64,000 nt of DNA from Quillaja saponaria. Its lineage: Eukaryota; Streptophyta; Magnoliopsida; Fabales; Quillajaceae. Under the pieces are notes generated by a model. It made no database searches. It worked only from the letters and a program-made list of their open reading frames with translations, and had not been told where the DNA came from. This document shows, one piece after another, positions 21,587 through 31,500 of the stretch; within the stretch, counting starts at the first letter, position 1; each line of letters begins with the position of its first letter. The stretch lies in assembly GCA_029379385.1 (NCBI GenBank), contig CM055607.1, positions 36,825,235-36,889,234 of the forward strand, in the 5' to 3' direction. Position numbers and translations under genes: made by a program.

Positions 21587-23882
21587 ATGGAGCTTTACTA
21601 TAGAGATCTCCTTCCACACATTTTATTCCTTGCTTCTTGTTTTTTTTTGGCGAATTCCATTTCAATCAAAGAAAGCTCCACGTATATCATTCACATGGAT
21701 AAATCTCTCATGCCTCAAATTTTTGCTAGCCATCAGGATTGGTATTTATCCACTGTTACTTCCCTCAAGTCACCAACCTCAGATCGAAGAGCCAGTCCTA
21801 CTCCTGCAAATTCATATATTTACACCTACAATGATGCTATGCATGGTTTTAGTGCAGTTCTGTCACCAAATGAGTTGGAGATTATAAAGAAGAATCCTGG
21901 ATTCGTCATGGCTTACATGGACAAGACAGCCACGCTTGACACCACCCATACATATGAATTCCTCTCTCTTGATCCCACCACCGGTCTGTGGCCAGCTTCA
22001 AATTTCGGCCAAGATGTCATTGTTGGGGTTATTGACACTGGTATTTGGCCTGAGAGTGACAGCTTCAAAGATGACGGCATGACCAGAAAAATTCCGGTTA
22101 AGTGGAAAGGAAAATGTGAGGTAGGACAAGACTTTAACACCTCCTTGTGTAATTACAAACTCATTGGGGCTAGATATTTCAACAAGGGTGTGCTTTCTGC
22201 ACAGCCTAAGGTTAAGATCAGCATGAATTCCGCTAGAGACACTTTAGGCCATGGGACTCACACATCCTCCACAGTTGCTGGGAATTATGTCAATGGTGCA
22301 TCGTATTTTGGCTATGCTAAAGGAATAGCTAGAGGTGTTGCACCGCGTGCCCGGATTGCCATGTACAAAACAAACTGGGAAGAGGGGCGTTATGCCTCAG
22401 ATGTTCTTGCTGGGTTGGATCAAGCCATTGCTGATGGTGTTGATGTGATTTCTATCTCAATGGGTTTTGATGATGTTCCATTATATCAGGATCCTATAGC
22501 AATAGCATCTTTTGCAGCAATGGAAAAAGGTGTAGTGGTTTCATCTTCAGCAGGAAATGAAGGTCCAGATCTTGGTACCTTACACAATGGGATTCCTTGG
22601 GTCCTAACTGTGGCAGCAGGCACTATAGATCGTTCTTTTGCTGGAACTTTGACTTTGGGCAATGGACAAACAATTGTTGGATGGACATTGTTCCCTGCAA
22701 GTGCTATAGTGGAAAACCTTCCACTTGTGTATAACAAGTCTTTATCAGCATGCAATTCAACTGAATTGTTATCTAATGCACCTGCCGGTATCATTCTATG
22801 CGATGCAACTGAAAATGTCTTTGAACAAATTGATCATATCACTGGATCAATTGTTCTTGGAGCTGTGTTTATATCTGATGATCCACAATTATTCGAAAGT
22901 GGAACCCTTTCATGCCCTGGTGTTGTAATTAGCAAGAATGATGCACCAAAAGTGATACAATATGCAAAAAATCACGCATCACCTTTGGCAAGCATTACGT
23001 TTCAACAAACATTTATTGGGACAAAGCCTTCACCAGCTGCTGCATCTTACAGTTCAAGAGGTCCTTCACCAAGCTATTCAGGCATCTTAAAGCCTGATGT
23101 AATGGCACCAGGGACCAAAGTTCTTGCTGCTTGGATTCCAAAGGGACAAACAGCCAGAATTGGGCTCAATGTGTTCTTAGTTAGTAAGTATAATATGATA
23201 TCAGGAACATCTATGGCTTGCCCACATGCTTCCGGTGTGGCTGCGCTTTTGAAAGGTGCACAGCCAGGATGGAGTGCAGCAGCTATAAGGTCTGCTATAG
23301 TGACCACTGCCAATCCTTTGGACAATACTCAAAGTCCAATTCGGGGGTAATGGCGATGAGTCATTCCAATTTGCTTCACCTTTAGCCATGGGAGCAGGTC
23401 AGATAGATCCTAATAGAGCACTTGATCCAGGTCTAATATATGATGCCACCCCACAAGACTATGTCAACCTCCTTTGCTCCTTAAACTACACCCAGAAGCA
23501 AATCTTAACCATTACAAAGTCAAAATCCTATAACTGTTTAAATCCATCTTCTAATCTCAATTACCCATCATTTATTGCTTTTTATAGCAACAAAACAACA
23601 TCAACGGTTCAGAAATTTCAAAGGACTGTAACCAATGTTGGGGATGGCATGGCAACATATAATGTCAGGGTGACAGCGCCCAAAGGTTCAAGGATTACAG
23701 TGTCACCTACTGTCCTGACATTCAAAACTAAGTATGAGAAGCAGAGGTACTCTGTCGTTATAATGTACAGAAATAGGTACAAGAAAGAGAATGTCTCATT
23801 TGGAGCACTTGCTTGGATTGAAGAAAATGGAAGACACGTAGTCAGAAGCCCCATTGTAGTTGCACCAACTGGAATTGTTTGA
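21587..23882 (+). CDS. Secreted subtilisin-like protease (SBT1.9-like), one frameshift
   Basis: An intronless plant subtilase, as is usual for SBT1 genes. The order is a signal peptide (about 1-26, hydrophobic ILFLASCFFLAN), an I9 inhibitor prodomain (about 30-125), then the S8 catalytic domain with Asp150 (GVIDTGIWPE), His222 (GHGTH), oxyanion Asn324 (SAGNEGP) and Ser542 (GTSMACPH). A protease-associated insert lies between His and Ser, and a C-terminal fibronectin-III-like domain ends in a stop at 23880-23882. The frame breaks once: a G5 run at 23343-23347 shifts reading by +1, so the first frame stops at 23348-23350 while the rest continues in the next frame with no lost residues. Allowing for this, the length is about 764 residues, normal for the family. 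The product would act in the apoplast. It may be a young pseudogene or a consensus error. SBT1.9 placement is by resemblance. Confidence 0.9.
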
Positions 23883-25130
23883 GTTCACAGCCCAAAAATA
23901 GAAATAATTCTAATGTCAGGTCAATTTATGTCTTGGTTTGAGTGTGAATAGCATTTCTCTTCTGCATGTCCATGGAGTCTGCCAGTTCCTCTCTATGAAT
24001 AATAAATTAAAACTATTATTTATTTATGATGTAGTTTTTCATGTGGAAATTACTATCATACAATAATGTTGATCTTGACTCTGTGGTACCTTCTTCTTCC
24101 ACAAGAGGACCCCATGACCAGACCATGACTTGTGAGCAACAGCTAACCACTGGTTAATATATGGCACAGCCATGAGACACGAGGCACAGACAAGTAGGCA
24201 AAACTAGGAGTTTTATGTCACTGCAACTTCTTAGAAAAAAGTAGAAAAGCAGTGTATCTCACTGTCTTGGAATATTCATCTGCGCTATTAGTTTTCATTT
24301 GGCAAATTGACCTCTTTACAGTACTCAGTGCCCAAACAAAGTTTGTTTACTTTCATATTTGGTTTCTTGTGAGGATTAAGAAAATTTGGCCGCGTGAACC
24401 TTCATTGCAAGCTTCAGATATCAACCATTATTGATCTGATGAGGTCAGGCTCCAAACTGGGGCTAAAATACTGGTTTACCAAAATTATAATTTTCACATG
24501 CATGACATTAATTAACAAATTGACAGAATACAAGTCCATGTCCCATGTGCTAGCATATGATTCAAAAAAATTTAATTTTCTTGTTTCATTGTTTTCTCTG
24601 CATAAGATACAAGAATCTGAATAATCTATTACGCGTTTTAGCAATTCCGTAAATTATTATCAAATCCCTTTCTCAACCACCAACTCAATTATTGATGTAG
24701 ATTGTAGACGTTGAAAAAGTATCAGTCGTGCTCAGATTCCTTGGATGGATGAAGACCTTAGTCTATTTGAGCCTATAATTTCTTCTTTAGTATTCTCAGG
24801 AAAATTGAGAAATATTAACAAGCTAGCTTCTTTTTCTTTTTCTTTTTTTAACGGCTAGTTACCACAGGCTTGGCAAGTTGCTTGGTTTCTTCCTGGCATC
24901 TTCATGTGGGACATCTACCTTGCTATCACCAAGCTATCTTGACTAGAAAATATGGAGAGAGAAAAAAAAAAACTCATACGCACTTCAAAATTAGGGAGAC
25001 AAAAACATTTTTATTCGGTTTTAAGCACACCCGATATTAGTCAATATTATTCGAACATGCATTAATTATTTTGTAGCACTACATATTGTGCTGGTCGTGG
25101 TGGCAGCAGCCATTTGCTGTCATACATTGG
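23883..25130. other. Intergenic spacer, nothing coding seen
   Basis: This joins the 3' end of the subtilase to the 3' end of the RALF-like gene. It is AT-rich, with pyrimidine-rich stretches near 24825-24850 and an A-run near 24962-24972. I found no conserved frame, repeat or RNA gene. Confidence 0.4.
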
Positions 25131-25445
25131 TTATATATTTAAACCGATCCTTAATCTGTTTACTATGATATCACTGTGTTGCTTATATGCCCCGGAGAGA
25201 CGTTGTTTTACATCTGCTGGTGGTGGGTCAATTCGACATCTTTGACCTATCGGACAGCCTCTGCTATAAGGGGCTGATGGTGGTGGCAAACAAGAACTAG
25301 CCCCGGTTCCACGACATTTAGATGGGTCTTGTCCGATGGCAGGACTGCCAATAACTTGAGCATGAGCAACTTCAGTTAACAAGGGGCATATGAGTAATGC
25401 AAGGAGGCAGAAACACAACATTGCCCTCAACCTCAGCGTAGCCAT
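25131..25445 (-). CDS. RALF-like secreted signalling peptide
   Basis: A single-exon frame of 104 codons. Residues 1-29 form a signal peptide (basic start, LCFCLLALLICPLL core, AHA cleavage-type end). The mature part has four cysteines, C44, C52, C64 and C70, with the RALF arrangement PYSRGC-x5-C and an upstream SPAIGQD segment resembling the YxxYPAI/YIxYGAL region of RALFs. There is no RRxL S1P-cleavage motif, as in the short plant RALF-like peptides. RALFs are apoplastic ligands of CrRLK1L receptors such as FERONIA, usually with LLG co-receptors. The tail after the last Cys is unusually long (34 residues instead of a few). The classification rests mainly on the Cys pattern and PYxRGC motif. 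Confidence 0.75.
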   Translation of the reverse strand: MATLRLRAMLCFCLLALLICPLLTEVAHAQVIGSPAIGQDPSKCRGTGASSCLPPPSAPYSRGCPIGQRCRIDPPPADVKQRLSGAYKQHSDIIVNRLRIGLNI

Positions 25446-25470
25446 TCAGACTTTTAGGACTAAAAATTAA

Positions 25471-26330
25471 GATAAGAAACACTGGAAATAGCTGATATGC
25501 ACCAAACTAATTACAGTAATGCAAGGACAATTATCACTGGAATATGCATGTTATAACTCAATTTGATTCAGCTTATATAGGCCATTGATGCATAACATAA
25601 TTTCAAGGAAATATTTCTTTTGGTAATTACAATGAAATAGGAAATTATTGAAGAAAAAAAAAATCACATTAATTAAGAAAAATGAGTGTTTTTTATCTCA
25701 CTTGTATCAAGTTATTTATAGTTATTTTTTTAACATTTATTATAATTATTGGTCATGGTTTTAGAAATATATAATAAATAATTATTTTCAAAGATATTTC
25801 AAATGTCAATTATTTTCTTTATTTCATGTTAATAAGTGTACTAAATGTACTTGTTAGAAAAATTATAAAAATAATACAATGTTAAATGTTGATAAGTAAC
25901 ATTGGAAATAGTTGATATGCACCAAACTAATTAGAAAGTAATGCAATGACAATTAGCACTGGGATATGCATGCTATAACTCAATTTGATTCAGCTCATAT
26001 AGGCCATTGTGCATAAAATAAATTCAAGGAAATATTTCTTTTGGTTACTGGAATAGAAAATTATTGAAGAAAAAAATTTCACATTAATTAAGAAAGTGAG
26101 TGATTTTTATCTCACATGTCCAATGTCACTTGTTAAGGTACTTATAATTGTTTTTCCTACATTTATTATAGCCATTGACCATAATTTTAGTGATATATAA
26201 TAAATGATTACTTTTAAGGGTATTTTAAATGTCAATTATGTTATTTATGTCATATTAGTAAGTGTACTAAATTGTACTAAATACACTCGCGAGAAAAATA
26301 TATAAAGATAATACAATGTTAAAATGTTGA
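25471..26330. repeat. Tandem duplication (about 420-bp unit) of the RALF-like promoter region
   Basis: Copy 1 runs from about 25471 to 25890 and copy 2 from about 25891 to 26330. Both open with GATAAG.AACA.TGGAAATAG.TGATATGCACCAAACTAATTA, share the TATA-containing segment and the motif AAGGAAATATTTCTTTTGG, and close with ATAATACAATGTTAAA.TGTTGA. The copies differ by scattered substitutions and small indels. The unit begins in the 5'UTR of the RALF-like gene, so the whole proximal promoter is present twice in direct orientation. Confidence 0.85.
25571..25582 (-). promoter_or_regulatory. TATA box of the RALF-like gene
   Basis: Read on the minus strand the sequence is GGCCTATATAAGC, a good TATA element about 125-135 bases upstream of the ATG at 25445. 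That spacing suits a 5'UTR of about 100 bases. The same position in the distal duplicated copy (near 25990-26005) reads CTATATGAGC and is degraded. Confidence 0.55.
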
Positions 26331-26775
26331 CATATAAAACATTTAATGTGACAAATCATTTGTTATATCTTACTAAAATTATGATCAATTATTGCATTAA
26401 ATAAGTATAAAATATTTTATAAACAAGATGTATCCCATCATAGCACGGATTTATCTTTAATTTTCATATTTTTAAAATTGTAAATCTTATACATTCTATT
26501 TCGATTGAATTGATAAAGAAATGATTCTTATAATTAATTATTTATTTGTATCCTATACATCAACCATTGTTAGTTTCATATGCAAGCTTAGTCGGGTGCT
26601 TGATGGTGTTTCAAATGTAAAAGCAAAGAAGAGAAAATGAATGGGTGACCTTCAGCATATTATTTTTTTCTATTCTTTCCAATAATTACATTAAAAACCT
26701 ATAAGTTATGTTGAATTTAATAAAATTAAGAGGCAGGTATAGAAATTAAGATGCTATAAATTTAATTAAGAAATA

Positions 26776-27110
26776 ATTTTATGTCATTATTTACTAATTA
26801 GTAAATTACTAACTCCTAAAATCTCTCTAATTATTATTTATATCACATATTAATGGGTATTTATTAAGATTTAAAATTGTTTCAAATTAATAGGTCTGCT
26901 ATTAATTTAATAAGGAAAGAATTTTATGTCATTATTTACTAATTAGTAAATTACTAACTCCTAAAATCTCTCTAATTATAATTTATATCACATATTAATG
27001 GGTGTTTATTAAGATTTAAAATTGTTTCAAATTAATAGGCCTGCTATTAATTTAATAAGGAAAGAATTTTATGTCATTATTTACTAATTAATGACATACT
27101 AACTCCAAAA
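26776..27110. repeat. 145-bp tandem repeat, about 2.3 copies
   Basis: The word ATGTCATTATTTACTAATTA begins at 26781, 26926 and 27071, a constant period of 145 bases. The first two units are almost identical over their full length, including CTCCTAAAATCTCTCTAATTA and TTAAAATTGTTTCAAATTAA. The third is truncated and diverged after about 45 bases. This looks like a short, recently amplified array. Confidence 0.9.
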
Positions 27111-27334
27111 TCTCTTATTATTTGTTTGGTTTGTCTATTCTCTGCCCACTAGGCATACATGAGTCTATGTACTATTCATTTTAAGAAAATAAATAATACC
27201 CCTTTGTAGGCATATTATCATGTATCCTGTAATGGACGCAGAATAGATAAATCCTTATTGATATTAAAAATATAAATTTGCTCTAATTTTTTCACAATTG
27301 ATCAATATATCTAATAAACAAAGAAAAAAATTAG

Positions 27335-27735
27335 TCATTATAATAATTTTTTGAGATTCTATATCTTGATGTTAAGTCATTTTTGTTTATAAATGGAGAC
27401 AAATTAAATCATATTTATTCATGAATATGTAAGGTGTTATTGTTAGTAAAGTATAAAGAATGAGAGTAAGTTTATGAATCTTTTGTTTAGAAAAAATATA
27501 TTTTATTTTAATTTAGAATATGCATATTACTTTTCTAAGTCATTTATAATAATTTTTTGATATTCTCTTTCTTGAAGTTCAAGTCCTTTTTGTTTATAAA
27601 GGAAAACAAATAAAATTAGTTTTATTCGTTTACGTGTAAGGGTATAGTTTTATTTGGTAAAGTATAGAGAGTGTGAAATAAATTAAGAATTTTTTGTTCA
27701 GGAAAGAATATTTAATTAACTTAAGAGAGATGTGA
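27335..27735. repeat. Degenerate direct repeat, unit about 205 bp
   Basis: Two diverged copies abut near 27545. Each contains ATAATTTTTTGA.ATTCT, then TTTTTGTTTATAAA.G.A, then TAAAGTATA.AGA, then TTTTTTGTT.AG. Divergence is much higher than in the neighbouring 145-bp array, so this duplication is older. From about 27736 to 28560 I see only AT-rich spacer with a CT-rich patch near 27970-28005 and no gene. Confidence 0.6.
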
Positions 27736-28587
27736 GAGAATTAGTGAATAACATAATAAGATATTTTAATTAAAGAGATATGAGAGATAATTAATGAATA
27801 ATGTAACGAGATTGTGTCAAAATATTAGAAAATTCATTGATGATGTGTCAACACTATATATTAATATTATTCATTATCAAGTATGAATATATTATATCTT
27901 ATAAATAGATATTTACTCTATTAAGGGAAAAAAAGAGAGTAAAATTTGGGTAGCTTTTCAATTGAGTGGTTTCTCTCTTTTCTCTTTTTTTCTTTGTCTT
28001 TTCAATTTTTAAAATGAATATAGGAATAAGTAGTGCATTTTATACTTCAATTATCTCTGTTATTTCACTCCATATTGATCGTTGTCAATTGGGATTCAAA
28101 AGGTAATCTTCCCTCTTTGACTTCATACATAATTCACATGCAGATTCTATGCGTTGGTGTTTTGTGTCTTGATTTTGAAAGGGTGTTTGCATATCTTTTT
28201 TTCACAACGCATAGGTGCTGTTGGAGACTCTTTGCTGGTCCAGCTTCGCTTGAACCATATTCTCTCTAAATGAACAAACCTACACTAGCCACTAGTCCAC
28301 AATCACGCACTCACATTTCGTACAGTTCCTGGTAACTTTGGATTCTGGAAGAAGTAAGTGATTCTACAAAGACCATACTAAATAAATCTTCACACACACA
28401 AATTGGTAACTACAAAATTGTACTCCCTTCACATGCATATGCACCTTCCACGGCTTCCCCAGTTATTGAATGCATATACCACCTTCAAAGCTATGCCCTG
28501 GCAGTATGATCATCTGATATGGTCTCTTCAGAAGATGCATCACTGTCAATTATAATCAAGTCATCGTTTTTAATTATTCTTAGTACA

Positions 28588-31500
28588 CTAAGAAGGCTTA
28601 CTCATTTTCACTACCCCATGTTTTATGCCAGACCGGTAGCTTGAATATGGAGGACTATTTGACATATGTAGCTCATTTCTTTTCAAACAACAAAACCTAC
28701 TTTGTGATATGAAGCATGACTCACTAGGATCAAAACAGTCTTCTGCGACAACTGAAGTCCCTGAATTTGATGCATCTTGTTTTAAATGAGGAGCATTAAC
28801 TGCTCTCAGCCGGTGAGGCAAATTATCTTTTTCTGCGAAACCATTCAAGGGATCATCACTCACTAACGAATTTTTCAAGCTTCCAAGGTAATTGAATGAC
28901 TCACGGTCATACTTACCTGTCATACTGTCGTAAGAGGCCCTCTTTGAACGATTAGCTGACCTCTGGACATGTTGTTCACTGCTTTACACTGGCAGTGCTT
29001 TGACCTGATATGAGGTCCTTTCAAGATGTTACTTTCCCTGTGAGCTACATTACCAAGTGACAGCTGGGTCTCCTCTCCGTATTGTCTCTCCATGGATGCA
29101 AAGATGCAATCTTTACTTTGAATACTTGCTTTGTTAAACACGCATACCATTCAAAAGCTTAAATTGTTCTCTCCCACTGCTTAGGCAGGTCACTTGCCAC
29201 CCTCCAAGGTGAAAACCGCAATCTTGATTCCTTAGACTTAGTTTGATAATATTTTTTGAAGAGTGCTTATGCTTATAAAAGAACATAAGTCAATTTTTTA
29301 TGTTTAGTAAATAAAAAAAATAGAGTGGGTCTACTTTTGACTTTTAAAAATGAGAGATGTTATGCTATCAAAAATTTAAAAGACTAATATAATCTCAATT
29401 TTTAATAAAAATATGTATTTATCTATTTATTAATTAACACAGTAAGTTAATTATCTATATTTTTATTATCAATATCTATTATAATTAATTTAAATTTTTA
29501 AAGCAATTTTACAATAAATTTACCAAACACTAATTTGTGGCTTCTACTTATTGAGAACAATATTTGTATTATTTTACTAATTACTACTACTATAACTTTT
29601 TAAAAATAATTCTGAGAGAGCCAAAACACATCACCTCTGAAAAAGTCACAGTATTATCAAACCAAGTTTTAGTATGGCATCCGGACATGTTTCCTTACAC
29701 CAATCCAAAGAAATCCAACTCCTCTTCAGGCCAAATAGTAACATGTGACTTGAACTTCTCTTGAGAACTGCCTCTTAATCAGACGAAAAATGCATGGATA
29801 ATCCATATATAAAAGTTTCCATGAGAAATATCCGCTGGAATAGAAAATTCATGGTTACAGTAGATCGTCAAATACTAGTATTTTGTATTTATGGGCTAGT
29901 TAACAAATCATACCAGCAGGAGTAACAGACATGTCAAACTGTGGAAAATGTCCTTCTCTGATCACTTGCACATCATCACTTCGAAAAACTTGAGAGACAT
30001 CTCTGATTCATCCGTTGGACTTCATTGGTTCTCTATCTGAAGTTATGGCTGCAGAGAGAGAATCTGTAACAGTGATATTTAACAAGCTTCGAGCATTCAA
30101 TAGATTGATCCTTGGAAACCTTGTTAATCTAACAAGTCTGGCCTTGTACTTGTTGTCCCACAACAGGTGATATATCCTTGTTTCCTCTATCGTGCTGTTG
30201 TTTCTTCTTTAAATACTGAACTGTAGAATGAATCAGTAAAGTGATTATAAAATTTGATAAAACTAACGATTTTTTATTGAAATCATACAGAAAGAGAATC
30301 TCTTGTTTAGTTTAGAATACTCAATATAAGAAGCAGCTCCAACGCAAGTGTATGTAGAGTCGGCAGCTTTCATCTGTCAACAAATCAGTAGAATAGTTCT
30401 AAAAAAATTAAATCAGACAGACCAACTCCTATTACCAAAGTATGTACAAGTTTACAGTTTCAGCAACCAAATTATCACTTTGAAATGTCTATTACACTGT
30501 TTCTTTCATAAGTAAAATACTGACTCTTACATATTGTGTACAGGCTCTGAAACTCCGTGCGAAATTTCTTCACCAATATGAACAAATTTATTCAATTTTC
30601 AAATTAAATTATTTTACAAGTGCACTCTCTTGAAAATTAAACCAACTTTCTGATTACAATTTCCCACTCAAACTGCCATTCTTTCCCAAGAGGCTCTTGG
30701 TTTCAAACTGTTTTCTACGTTGCTACCTATCTCTTGGCCAATTTCCATTTAGATCCCCTCAAAAGAAGAAGAAACACCAGAAAGAAAAAGGAGGGACACC
30801 TAACACAACCTCCTAGTAGGAACTTCAACCTAATCATGAACTACTTTACACTGACAACTTCACCAGCATGGAGAGTACAAACATTCTCATGAACATTATT
30901 TCTGCATAACTAAAAGAAGATCATTTTAAACCCTGCATGGCTAATCACATATGTGGAATTCCTACAGAAACATTAACAGGATATTAAAGTCCCCAACAAG
31001 CATATGTAAAGGAGAGCAGGAAGAATCAGAAACACTTGAAGCAAAGAGAGGAAATAACACGTCATATTTTGTCATTACTTTTTTCTTCTTACATCTTTTT
31101 TTATCTATAGACAAAAAAATCAAGACACCAGGGTGTTGCAAGCCAAGTACACTGGAATACCCTCAGGCAAAGAAAAAAAATTTAATTTTGCAACTTGCAA
31201 TCAATTTCATGATTTTCAATCATTGGATGGTAAGAGGTAGAATAGGTTAATATGACTCACATACCTTGTACATCTTCACTCTATTTACTGAGTGACGAGG
31301 TATGAGGAGTCATATTAACTAGTCACAATCAGAATATATTTCAGGTGACTTGTGAATTAGCTTTTCAGAATGAGAAAAGAAGACATACCGTAGCCTGAGT
31401 TTCATAAGACAGTTTCCCTCTTTCTGAAAGCTCCTCGATTGCTTAAAATTTGCTAGATGATCCATGCAAGATGTTAATTCACATGAACCAGCATTATCAT

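Noticed and set aside
28033..28269. 78-codon plus-strand frame with a hydrophobic start
   Set aside because: No conserved pattern or gene context. AT-rich DNA readily encodes Phe/Leu/Ile-rich frames.
29225..29610. Possible MITE with TTTAGTAAAT / ATTTACCAAAC-like ends
   Set aside because: The inverted similarity between the ends is weak in AT-rich sequence, and no target duplication was found.
30045..30170. Plus-strand frame reading LGNLVNLTSLALYLLSHNR, like a plant leucine-rich repeat
   Set aside because: Only about one repeat is readable, with no neighbouring repeats, kinase or exon signals. It is too short to call even as a pseudogene.
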